A DNA stretch of 64,000 nt from Maribacter sedimenticola (GTDB lineage Bacteria; Bacteroidota; Bacteroidia; Flavobacteriales; Flavobacteriaceae): the NCBI RefSeq assembly GCF_900188415.1, contig NZ_FZNV01000002.1, positions 105,339-169,338 of the forward strand, given 5' to 3'. Positions within the stretch are counted from its first letter, which is position 1. Every line of letters begins with the position of its first letter. Shown here piece by piece: positions 1-8,219 of the stretch. The translations under genes were made by a program, and so were the position numbers. The notes beneath the pieces are model-generated. The model was given only the letters and a program-made list of their open reading frames with translations, did not search any database and had not been told where the DNA came from.

Positions 1-3000
1 GATTTGCGAACTATACAGGATTGGATAGTAAAACGACAATTATCAGGTATACCCGGTGTTGTTGAAGTGAACACCTGGGGCGGATTTTTAAAGCAATATG
101 AAGTAGCCATCAATAGCCAAAAGTTAAACGCCATGAACATTACTGCTAGTGATGTATTTAGGGCGCTTGAAAATAACAATAGTGTTTCTGGTGGTGGGTA
201 TATAGAAAAAGTCAATCAAGCGTATTTTATTCGTGGTGAAGGCTTGGTTGCCTCTTTGGATGACATTAAAAATATAGTAGTAAAGAATGATGGTATTCCA
301 ATTTATATTAAAGACGTGGCCACAGTGGATTTTGGAAGTGCAGTACGTTTTGGAGCAATAACCGGCAACGGGGAAGGGGAAAAAGTTTTAGGACAGGTGA
401 TGATGCTTAAGGATGCAAATTCTAAAAAAGTGATAGAAGCGGTCAAGGAACGAGTGGAATTAATTTCAACTTCACTACCAAAGGGCGTTTACATTAATCC
501 GTTTTTGGAGCGTAGTGAGCTAATTTCAAAAACAACCTTTACGGTTACGGAAAATTTAATTTTAGGATGTCTGATCGTCATCTTTGTGGTGGTACTTTTA
601 TTGGGCAACTTTAGGTCTGGTTTAGTGGTTGCATCAGTAATTCCGTTGTGTTTGTTGTTCGCTTTATCGCTTATGTACATTTTCGGAGTAGATGCCAATT
701 TAATGAGTTTAGGAGCTATTGATTTTGGCATTATCATCGATGGGGCAGTAATTATTGTAGAATTCATAGCGTTCGAGATTACTAGGAAACAGCAAGAATT
801 AAATAGTCTGCAAAAGTTAGAAAAGCAGTATTTAAAAGATGAAATCACCTTTAATGGAGCTTCAAAAATGATGAATTCGGCCATTTTTGGACAATTGATC
901 ATTTTGATCGTATTTATACCCATATTGTCTTTGAGTGGTGTAGAAGGCAAAATGTTCAGGCCTATGGCATTGACATTTAGTTTTGCGCTGATCGGGGCAA
1001 TGATCTTATGTTTTACCTATGTACCGGTAGCGGCATCAATCTTTATAAAGCCCGCCAAGCAAACCGATAAGAACATCTCCGTTCGTTTAATGAATTGGTT
1101 GAACAAGAAATATGCACCTATAATTGAATGGGCATTAAATAGTAAAAAAATTGTTTTAGGTATTGCAACGGTATTTCTTTTAGGTGCAATAGTATTATAT
1201 AGTACCATGGGTAGTGAATTTGTACCTACATTGGATGAAGGGGATTTTGTGATCCAGCCCGTTTTAAAAACAGGGACTTCATTGAGCAAGACTGTTGAAA
1301 TTACTACCGAAATCGAGAAAATTCTATTGAAAAACTTTCCGGAGGTACAACAGGTTGTTACGAGAATAGGTGCCGCAGAAGTTCCTACCGATCCTATGTC
1401 AATGGAAGAAAGCGATGTTATCATTAAACTGGCTCCAAAAGGGGAATGGACCAGTGCAACCTCCAAAGATGAACTTGCGGACAAGTTCAAAAAAGCATTG
1501 GCCGTAATACCGGGTATGGAAGTAGAATTTACCCAACCTATAGAAATGCGTTTTAATGAGTTGATTACTGGAGTTAGGGCAGATATTGCCATAAAGATTT
1601 TTGGACCGGATTTAGATGTGCTGGCTCAAAAAGGGAGCGAGATAGGTAATTTGATAAAAACGGTAGAAGGTGCTGCAGATATAAGTGTAGAGAAAATAGC
1701 GGGTCTACCGGAAATGAGGGTTCATTACAACCGGGCCAAAATTGCCCGTTATGGATTGAACATTCAAGACTTGAATGATTTGGTATCCATGGGATTTGCA
1801 GGTAAAACTGCAGGCAGTGTATTTGAGGGAGAAAAGCGTTTTGATTTAGTGGTTCGCTTAGAAAAGGATAAGCGAAAAGATTTGGATGACCTTAAAAACC
1901 TATATGTAGATATTCCTACAGGTGGTAAAGTGCCTTTGACAGAACTGGCGGAAATCAGCTATAAAAAAGGGGCGGCAAAAATTTCTAGGGACGATACCAA
2001 ACGCCGAACAGTAGTTGGGGTTAATGTTCGTAACCGCGATCTACAATCTGTAGTGGACGATATTCAAACATTGATAATGGCGAACGTTAAACTACCAATA
2101 GGGTATACCATAACCTATGGCGGACAATTTGAGAATTTACAGAGCGCAAGAGACCGCCTTTTAATTGCTGTGCCTATTGCATTATTGCTCATTTTTGTGC
2201 TCCTGTATTTTGCATTTAAATCGGTAAAGGAAGCATTGATAATTTATTCCGCAATACCATTGGCGGCTGTAGGTGGCGTTGTACTGTTGTGGATGCGAGG
2301 TCTACCGTTCAGTATATCCGCAGGCGTGGGTTTTATAGCGCTGTTTGGTATAGCCGTACTCAATGGAATAGTTTTAATAGAGCATTTTAAGGAATTAAGG
2401 AAGCAGGCGTTCCCCAGTTTGGATGCGTTGATAAAACAAGGGACTACAGACCGTTTAAGAGCTGTATTGTTAACGGCCTCAGCTGCTGCCCTAGGGTTTT
2501 TGCCAATGGCAATATCTACCAATGCAGGGGCAGAAGTCCAAAGACCTTTGGCAACTGTAGTAATTGGGGGGCTTTTTACGGCCACCATTTTGACTTTGGT
2601 CGTTTTACCGGTGCTCTATTCAATCTTTGGTAAATATGAACATTCAAGAAAACCAATTCCTAAAACAACGCTGCATAATGGTATCGCTTTTATTGCACTG
2701 CTATTATCGGTTGGCGCATCGGCACAGAATACAAAAACTCAAGATCTTGACGGATTGATATCCTTGGCCCTTGAAAACAATATGGGTATAAAAGCCGGGC
2801 AGTCTAAAGTTGAGGTATCAAGGACCATGGTCAATAGTGCCTTTAATTTTGATAAGACCCATGTGTATTATGAGTATGATGAAAATAATTTAGCCATTAA
2901 CGGGGTGCCGTTAAAAGTATTTGGTGTGCAACAGGATTTTCGTTTTCCTACTGAATATTTCTTCCAAAAGAGGGTGAATAAAGTAAAAAACAATTTAGTA

Positions 3001-3861
3001 CTAACGGAATTCGATATTCAGCGTAAAGCTTTAAAAAGAGCTATGACAATTAGGTACTATGAATATCAGGTTGCACGTAAAAAAATAATGGTCTACAAAC
3101 GTTTAGATAGTCTGTATGCCAATTTCTCTTCTGTTGCCGCCAGAAAGTTTGAACTAGGTGAAACCAATTATTTGGAAAAGATTACAGCGGCTTCAAAACA
3201 ACGAAAAATTAACTTGGACTATGAACGGGCCGTTCAAGAATTGGCTACGGCATATAGTAATTTGTCCGGATTGGTTCAAGTTGAAGATAGCTTGATATTA
3301 TCACAGGAAATACATCTTAAAATGGATGTATTGAATGCGCCAATTGAAAATTCTCCGGAGATGGCCTTTTATGAGTTACAAATGCAACTAATGGCTGCAG
3401 AAAGTACTGTTGAAAAACAGCAATTGCTTCCAGATATCAGTTTAGCTTACTTTCAAGGGTCAAATTCAGCATTGAACGACAATCTCATAGGATATCAATT
3501 GGGGTTGAAAATTCCTTTACTGTTCAGTGGGCAGGCCGCCAAAATTAAAGCGTCCAAAATTGCTAAGGAACGGGCAGTGACAGAATCGGTTTCGTACAGG
3601 GTTCAACTGCAATTAAGACAAAACATCCTATTAAAGGAATTGGAGCAGATACAAAATTCTCTCAATTATTATGAAAATGAGGGAACGGTACTATCAGACG
3701 CAATATTAAGGACCGCCCAGATTAGTTTTAAAAATGGTGAAATTGATTTCTATCAATATATACAGAGTTTGGAAAGTGCCTATGATATTCAATTGGGCTA
3801 TTTGGAAAAATTAAAGGAGTATAACCAAACCGCCGCAAATATTAATTACCTAACCTTATAA
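1..3861 (+). CDS. CusA/CzcA-type heavy-metal RND efflux pump fused to a TolC-like outer-membrane factor (5' truncated)
   Basis: The reading frame is open from base 1, so the true start lies upstream; compared with CzcA/CusA pumps roughly the first 150 residues are missing. Residues 1 to about 880 are the RND inner-membrane pump: porter domain first, then hydrophobic helices (about 180-260, 290-350), the second periplasmic loop, and a second helix block (about 720-880). The remainder (about 910-1286) is rich in heptad-like helices and resembles a TolC/CusC-type outer-membrane factor. Between them, at nt 2671-2733, sits a segment that reads like a signal peptide, hydrophobic and ending ASA-Q. 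Such pump/outer-membrane-factor fusions are known in Flavobacteriia. The adaptor gene follows 10 nt downstream. Proton-driven metal-ion export (Cu/Ag or Co/Zn/Cd) is expected; the metal cannot be told from the sequence. Confidence 0.9.
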   Translation, partial: DLRTIQDWIVKRQLSGIPGVVEVNTWGGFLKQYEVAINSQKLNAMNITASDVFRALENNNSVSGGGYIEKVNQAYFIRGEGLVASLDDIKNIVVKNDGIPIYIKDVATVDFGSAVRFGAITGNGEGEKVLGQVMMLKDANSKKVIEAVKERVELISTSLPKGVYINPFLERSELISKTTFTVTENLILGCLIVIFVVVLLLGNFRSGLVVASVIPLCLLFALSLMYIFGVDANLMSLGAIDFGIIIDGAVIIVEFIAFEITRKQQELNSLQKLEKQYLKDEITFNGASKMMNSAIFGQLIILIVFIPILSLSGVEGKMFRPMALTFSFALIGAMILCFTYVPVAASIFIKPAKQTDKNISVRLMNWLNKKYAPIIEWALNSKKIVLGIATVFLLGAIVLYSTMGSEFVPTLDEGDFVIQPVLKTGTSLSKTVEITTEIEKILLKNFPEVQQVVTRIGAAEVPTDPMSMEESDVIIKLAPKGEWTSATSKDELADKFKKALAVIPGMEVEFTQPIEMRFNELITGVRADIAIKIFGPDLDVLAQKGSEIGNLIKTVEGAADISVEKIAGLPEMRVHYNRAKIARYGLNIQDLNDLVSMGFAGKTAGSVFEGEKRFDLVVRLEKDKRKDLDDLKNLYVDIPTGGKVPLTELAEISYKKGAAKISRDDTKRRTVVGVNVRNRDLQSVVDDIQTLIMANVKLPIGYTITYGGQFENLQSARDRLLIAVPIALLLIFVLLYFAFKSVKEALIIYSAIPLAAVGGVVLLWMRGLPFSISAGVGFIALFGIAVLNGIVLIEHFKELRKQAFPSLDALIKQGTTDRLRAVLLTASAAALGFLPMAISTNAGAEVQRPLATVVIGGLFTATILTLVVLPVLYSIFGKYEHSRKPIPKTTLHNGIAFIALLLSVGASAQNTKTQDLDGLISLALENNMGIKAGQSKVEVSRTMVNSAFNFDKTHVYYEYDENNLAINGVPLKVFGVQQDFRFPTEYFFQKRVNKVKNNLVLTEFDIQRKALKRAMTIRYYEYQVARKKIMVYKRLDSLYANFSSVAARKFELGETNYLEKITAASKQRKINLDYERAVQELATAYSNLSGLVQVEDSLILSQEIHLKMDVLNAPIENSPEMAFYELQMQLMAAESTVEKQQLLPDISLAYFQGSNSALNDNLIGYQLGLKIPLLFSGQAAKIKASKIAKERAVTESVSYRVQLQLRQNILLKELEQIQNSLNYYENEGTVLSDAILRTAQISFKNGEIDFYQYIQSLESAYDIQLGYLEKLKEYNQTAANINYLTL

Positions 3862-3871
3862 ATTCTGCATC

Positions 3872-5014
3872 ATGCAAAAACATAGTTATAAAATTTTGAA
3901 CGTTTTAATGCTTGCATTTCTTGTAAGTTGTGGGGGTGAAGAAAAGTCGCCCAAGGGAAGCGGGGAATCAGTTGCAGGTACTGATGACCGTATTCAAATT
4001 TCCCAAGAACAATTTGACCAAAATAATATGAAGTTGGATGTTATGAAAGAAATGCAATTTCCGGTTATGATTACTACTTCAGGGATGATAGATGTACCAC
4101 CGGAAAATAGGGCTGTAGTTAGTGCCACAATGGGCGGTTATATTAAAAGGGCTCCGTTGCTTGTAGGTGATCGGGTTCGTAAAGGTCAATTATTGGTGAC
4201 TATAGAAAATCCGGAGTTCGTAGCCTTACAGCAAAAATATATGGAAATTCATGGGCAATTAAGCTATTTACAGGCAGAGTACGACCGGCAACAGACCATG
4301 GTAGACGAGAAAATTTCTTCACAGAAAAGTTTTCTTAAGGCTCAGAGCGATTTTAAAACTGCCGTTGCAACCTATAATGGCTTACGTAAACAATTAAGTA
4401 TGATGAACATATCTACAGAACAGGTTGAAAAAGGTAATATTAGTTCTGTGGCATCAATTTTTGCGCCCATAGCGGGTAGTATTACAAAGGTAAATGTTTC
4501 AAAAGGAACGTATGTTTCCCCTGCGGTACCTATTATGGAGATTATCAATAATGATCATATCCATTTAGAACTGTCCGTATTTGAAAAGGATATCATGAAC
4601 ATCAAGAAAGGACAAATGGTCGAGTTCAAAATTCCTGAATCTTCAAGGGAGACTTTTAAGGCCCAAGTGCATTTGGTAGGGACTTCTATTGACCAAAATA
4701 GAACAATAAAGGTTCATGCACATTTGGAAAACGAGGAAAAGGCAAATTTTTTAACCGGCATGTTCGTAGAAGCAAATATAATTACGGAATCAACAAAGAA
4801 AATGGCGTTGCCTACAGAGGCTATAAACATTGTAGATGACCAAGCTTATATATTGGTCCTTGACGATAAATTGGATGATCAATACTATTTTAAGCGGATG
4901 ACAGTTACAACTAATGGTGATTATAATGAAATGACAGCTCTGGAGAACCTATCAGGCGATAATTTAAACAGGCAATTTTTGACCAAGGGCGCTTTTAATT
5001 TAATGGGAGAGTAA
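3872..5014 (+). CDS. Efflux RND transporter periplasmic adaptor (CusB/CzcB family) lipoprotein
   Basis: A 380-residue membrane-fusion protein that should bridge the RND pump and its outer-membrane channel in the periplasm. The N-terminus has a short signal sequence ending in a lipobox (LVSC, Cys20), so it is probably a lipoprotein. A biotinyl-lipoyl-like half motif (GGYI...VGDRVRKGQLL, about residues 88-110) is followed by a helical hairpin (about 115-185), the second lipoyl half (IFAPIAGSITKVNVSKGTYV) and beta-barrel domains. It starts 10 nt after the pump gene and is surely cotranscribed. No Met-rich or His-rich metal-binding extension is visible, so the substrate metal stays open. Confidence 0.9.
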   Translation: MQKHSYKILNVLMLAFLVSCGGEEKSPKGSGESVAGTDDRIQISQEQFDQNNMKLDVMKEMQFPVMITTSGMIDVPPENRAVVSATMGGYIKRAPLLVGDRVRKGQLLVTIENPEFVALQQKYMEIHGQLSYLQAEYDRQQTMVDEKISSQKSFLKAQSDFKTAVATYNGLRKQLSMMNISTEQVEKGNISSVASIFAPIAGSITKVNVSKGTYVSPAVPIMEIINNDHIHLELSVFEKDIMNIKKGQMVEFKIPESSRETFKAQVHLVGTSIDQNRTIKVHAHLENEEKANFLTGMFVEANIITESTKKMALPTEAINIVDDQAYILVLDDKLDDQYYFKRMTVTTNGDYNEMTALENLSGDNLNRQFLTKGAFNLMGE

Positions 5015-5096
5015 ATGACCATAAACCATAATTATTAAGATACCTTAAGAAATAATTGGAACAATAATTGAAACTTGCAATTTAAAAATGACCACA

Positions 5097-5534
5097 ATGA
5101 AAAAAGTAGTTTTCATTTTATGTGCTATCCTTTACATAAACGTTTCGTTTGCTCAAGATTGGCAGACAGATTTTACTAGGGCACAGGAATTGGCAAAAGC
5201 TAAAAATTTGCCCATTGTCCTTGTCTTTCAAGGTTCGGATTGGTGCGCTCCATGTATTAAATTGGATAGGAGCGTATGGTCTACGGAGGAATTTAGGGAA
5301 TATGCCAATGACCATTATGTCATGCTACAGGCAGATTTTCCGCGAAAAAAGAGTAATGCCTTGCCTATTGAACAATTGAATAAGAACAAGGCCTTGGCTG
5401 AAAAATATAATGGTAACGGAATATTTCCTTTTGTAGTGGTCATGGACGCTACAGGTAAGGTGTATGGTGAAACAAGTTATAAAAAGCTTTCTCCCGTTGA
5501 ATATATAAATGAACTAAATTCCTTTATTGAATAG
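5097..5534 (+). CDS. Secreted thioredoxin-family protein
   Basis: About 145 residues with a signal peptide (KKVVFILCAILYINVSFA, cleavage before QDW) and a thioredoxin fold carrying the redox motif WCAPC about 50 residues in. An ATG at 5088 would add three residues (MTT); 5097 gives a standard signal-peptide start and is preferred. It probably works in the periplasm as a thiol-disulfide reductase or oxidase. The stop codon directly abuts the GTG start of the ApbE gene, and the same four-gene order (thioredoxin, ApbE, DUF4266, DUF3570) suggests it services cysteines in that system, for example the C-terminal CGC of the DUF4266 protein. That partnership is inference. Confidence 0.85.
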   Translation: MKKVVFILCAILYINVSFAQDWQTDFTRAQELAKAKNLPIVLVFQGSDWCAPCIKLDRSVWSTEEFREYANDHYVMLQADFPRKKSNALPIEQLNKNKALAEKYNGNGIFPFVVVMDATGKVYGETSYKKLSPVEYINELNSFIE

Positions 5535-6515
5535 GTGAAGAATAGTTTTTTCATACTAACCCTGTGCTATATGGGCCTATTGGTTGCCCAAGAACCCTAT
5601 AAACGTACCATGAAGTTAATGGGTAGCCGTTTTGATATTACGGTGGTTGCTAAAGATCTTGTTGAAGCTAATGGATATATTGACCTGGCTGTCAATGAAA
5701 TAACAAGAATAGAGCAATTAATTTCCTCTTGGGACGCAAATTCCCAGACAGCTGAGGTCAATAGAAATGCAGGTATACGACCGGTACAGGTAAATGCGGA
5801 ATTATTTGAACTTATACAAAGGGCGATAAGTATTTCCAAATTGACAGATGGGGCTTTTGATATCAGTTATGCCTCTATGGACAACATCTGGCGGTTTGAT
5901 GGTAGTATGAAGGCAATGCCTACCGCAGAGGAAATCAAGGCATCCGTTTCTAAAGTAGGGTATCAGCATATTGTGCTGAATAAGGAGAACAGTACGGTTT
6001 TTCTAAAATCAAAAGGCATGAAAATTGGTTTTGGAGCCATAGGTAAAGGGTATGCGGCAGATAAGGCTAAAGATGTATTGATTGCCAAGGGTGTCGTTGC
6101 AGGGATTATCAATGCGTCCGGTGATATGAATACTTGGGGCAAGCAACCAAATGGAAACGAATGGAATGTTGCCATAACCAACCCAATGGACAAAAACAAG
6201 GTGTTCGCTGTATTGCCCATTACCAATGGGGCGGTAGTAACTTCCGGTAATTATGAAAAGTACGTAACTTTTGATAATGTAAGATATACGCATATAATAG
6301 ACCCAAGGAGTGGCTATCCGGCTACGGGAATCATTAGCGTTACAGTGTTTGCACCAAAAGCGGAATTGGCAGATGCCCTCGCTACATCGGTATTTGTAAT
6401 GGGTAAGGATGTCGGGTTAAATCGTATCGAACAATTGCCCAAAGTAGCGTGCATTATTATAGATGATAAAGGAAATATCATTACATCAAAAAATATAGAA
6501 ATAGAAAAATCATGA
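5535..6515 (+). CDS. apbE: FAD:protein FMN transferase (ApbE family)
   Basis: A 326-residue ApbE-family protein. Members transfer FMN from FAD to a Thr or Ser of extracytoplasmic flavoproteins (RnfG/NqrC type). Visible family features are MGSRFDITV near the N-terminus, the ISSWDANSQTAEVNRNAG region, the GFGAIGKGYAADKA motif (about residues 165-178), and the C-terminal THIIDPRSGYPA motif. The GTG start is chosen because it gives an intact signal peptide and sits immediately after the thioredoxin stop; an ATG at 5571 would destroy the signal. It overlaps the next gene by ATGA. The window holds no classical FMN_bind substrate protein next to it, so its target is probably the DUF4266 lipoprotein or a protein encoded elsewhere. 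Confidence 0.93.
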   Translation: MKNSFFILTLCYMGLLVAQEPYKRTMKLMGSRFDITVVAKDLVEANGYIDLAVNEITRIEQLISSWDANSQTAEVNRNAGIRPVQVNAELFELIQRAISISKLTDGAFDISYASMDNIWRFDGSMKAMPTAEEIKASVSKVGYQHIVLNKENSTVFLKSKGMKIGFGAIGKGYAADKAKDVLIAKGVVAGIINASGDMNTWGKQPNGNEWNVAITNPMDKNKVFAVLPITNGAVVTSGNYEKYVTFDNVRYTHIIDPRSGYPATGIISVTVFAPKAELADALATSVFVMGKDVGLNRIEQLPKVACIIIDDKGNIITSKNIEIEKS

Positions 6516-6724
6516 TACGAACATTATTAGTTCTGGTGCTTGTTATTAGCGCGTTGAGTAGCTGTACGGTTTTAAAGGAATATGAAAAAATAAATATCAA
6601 TGACCCGGATATGGCTTTGCAGGATAAAAAGGTGGACCGTAATGTAACGATTATGCATTCGTATAGGGAAGCTGCCGCTGGGGCCAATGGAGGTAAAACA
6701 GGCGGAGGTTGTGGTTGTAATTAA
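6512..6724 (+). CDS. DUF4266 small lipoprotein ending in GGGCGCN
   Basis: A 70-residue lipoprotein: hydrophobic signal, lipobox LSSC (Cys18), a short acidic and polar middle, a MHSYREAAAGANGG stretch and a Gly/Cys C-terminus ending GGGCGCN. The pattern matches the DUF4266 family, whose members lie beside ApbE and DUF3570 genes. It starts inside the ApbE stop (ATGA overlap) and ends 22 nt before the DUF3570 start. Function is not established. The neighbours suggest a small surface or periplasmic redox carrier that may be flavinylated by ApbE and have its C-terminal cysteines handled by the thioredoxin; no canonical flavinylation motif is obvious, so this is inference. Confidence 0.8.
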   Translation: MIRTLLVLVLVISALSSCTVLKEYEKININDPDMALQDKKVDRNVTIMHSYREAAAGANGGKTGGGCGCN

Positions 6725-6746
6725 TGGGGACGTAAAGTTGCAAAAA

Positions 6747-8072
6747 ATGAATTTTTTCAAGAAAATAGGTAGTTTGGTATTACTGTTCCTAACTGCAACG
6801 GGCTATGCCCAGCAAGATCAGGATTCTGTTAAGACCTATAAAAAAAGAGTGTTGGAAACTACCGAGGTAGATTTTTTGACCAGTTATTATTCACAGGACG
6901 GTGATAATGCCGCTGTAAGTGGAGGTTTGGGAACTGAAGAGTTAACGGACATTACGGGGACATTTGTGGTGGCCATTCCTCTTAACGATGATGACGTGTT
7001 AACCATTGATGCAGGCGTTTCAGCGTATACATCGGCATCATCAAGTAATGTTGATCCATTTGACGGCGCACAACCGGCAGATCCTTTTGTAGCTAGTTCC
7101 GGAGCTTCAAGTTCAGATACTTGGGCAAATATTACGGGCGCATATAGCCATAGTTCAGATGATAGAAATACAATAGTTACAGGTAAACTTTCGGTATCCT
7201 CGGAATACGATTATTTTTCTGTTGGTTTTGGGGGTGGATTAACCAAATTGTTCAATGAGAAAAATACCGAGGTTAGTATAAATGCAAATGTATATCTCGA
7301 TACTTGGAATTCTATTTATCCCACGGAGTTGAGGCCATTTGCCAGTGGAGCCAATGGCTTGGCCAATGGGTTCTTTTCAAATAAAACAATAACGGGTAAT
7401 GCCAATTACGATCCTGTGTTTGAAAAATTTACCGATGAATCCAGAAATTCTTACACCTTGGGCTTTGGGTTCTCCCAAATTTTAGGTAAAAATCTGCAAG
7501 GTTCATTGGCATTGGATTTGGTTAAGCAACAAGGGTTGCTGTCCACACCGTTTCAACGCGTATATTTTGCAGATGTGGCCGATTCGTTTATCGAAAATTT
7601 TCAACTTGCGGATGCCATAGAGCAATTACCTGATAGCCGATTTAAAATTGCGGCGGGCGGGCGTTTAAACTGGTTTGTTAATGAAACCATAGTTGTAAGA
7701 AGTTATTATCGGTATTATAATGATGATTGGGGAATAAGGTCACACACCGCAAATGTGGAACTGCCCATTAAATTATCGGATAAGTTTACGGTATATCCTT
7801 CGTACAGATTTTACGAACAGTCTGCCGCAGATTATTTTAAGGGATATGAAGAAGCTTTGTCTACGGATACATTTTATACTTCAGATTATGATTTATCGGA
7901 ATATTCGGCAAATCAATTTGGAGTGGGCATATCGTATACGGACATTTTTACCACAATGCATATTTGGAAATTAGGTCTTAAGAGTATTGATGTGAAATTT
8001 TATAAATACGATAGGGATACCACGTTCAGTTCCAGTATTATTACCGCAGGATTTAAGTTTGTAATGGACTGA
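6747..8072 (+). CDS. DUF3570 outer-membrane beta-barrel protein
   Basis: 441 residues from the ATG at 6747, which gives a clean signal peptide (FKKIGSLVLLFLTATGYAQ). An upstream in-frame ATG at 6687 would overlap the DUF4266 gene by 38 nt and mask the signal, so it is rejected. The body is made of alternating polar/aromatic strands ending in a Phe-containing strand (AGFKFVMD), typical of outer-membrane beta-barrels. Composition and gene order match DUF3570, which occurs with DUF4266, ApbE and thioredoxin genes. It is last in the operon and is followed by a strong terminator. It could be a pore or surface scaffold for the small lipoprotein; the function is unproven. Confidence 0.82.
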   Translation: MNFFKKIGSLVLLFLTATGYAQQDQDSVKTYKKRVLETTEVDFLTSYYSQDGDNAAVSGGLGTEELTDITGTFVVAIPLNDDDVLTIDAGVSAYTSASSSNVDPFDGAQPADPFVASSGASSSDTWANITGAYSHSSDDRNTIVTGKLSVSSEYDYFSVGFGGGLTKLFNEKNTEVSINANVYLDTWNSIYPTELRPFASGANGLANGFFSNKTITGNANYDPVFEKFTDESRNSYTLGFGFSQILGKNLQGSLALDLVKQQGLLSTPFQRVYFADVADSFIENFQLADAIEQLPDSRFKIAAGGRLNWFVNETIVVRSYYRYYNDDWGIRSHTANVELPIKLSDKFTVYPSYRFYEQSAADYFKGYEEALSTDTFYTSDYDLSEYSANQFGVGISYTDIFTTMHIWKLGLKSIDVKFYKYDRDTTFSSSIITAGFKFVMD

Positions 8073-8096
8073 CCCGCTAGCTAGAACAAGGTATTG

Positions 8097-8120
8097 AACA
8101 GGCCTCTAGGCCTGTTTTTT
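8097..8120 (+). terminator. Rho-independent terminator after the DUF3570 gene
   Basis: Perfect 9-bp inverted repeat AACAGGCCT / AGGCCTGTT with a 2-nt central gap (practically a tetraloop after fraying), followed by a T run. It lies 24 nt after the DUF3570 stop and ends the metal efflux/ApbE operon. Confidence 0.85.
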
Positions 8121-8219
8121 GTTTTTGGAACAAGGTTTAAAATGCCAAATCATTTAGAAAATGCCATTTGAAATAAGTAACTTTTCAAACGTTTATGGTG
8201 AAATAAAATAGTGATGTGA

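Noticed and set aside
489-2588. Opposite-strand ORFs inside the RND pump gene (114-191 codons)
   Set aside because: They mirror the codons of a certain gene, have no family resemblance and no plausible upstream signals.
6687-6746. Upstream start for the DUF3570 gene
   Set aside because: It overlaps the DUF4266 gene by 38 nt and puts non-signal sequence before a clear signal peptide at 6747.
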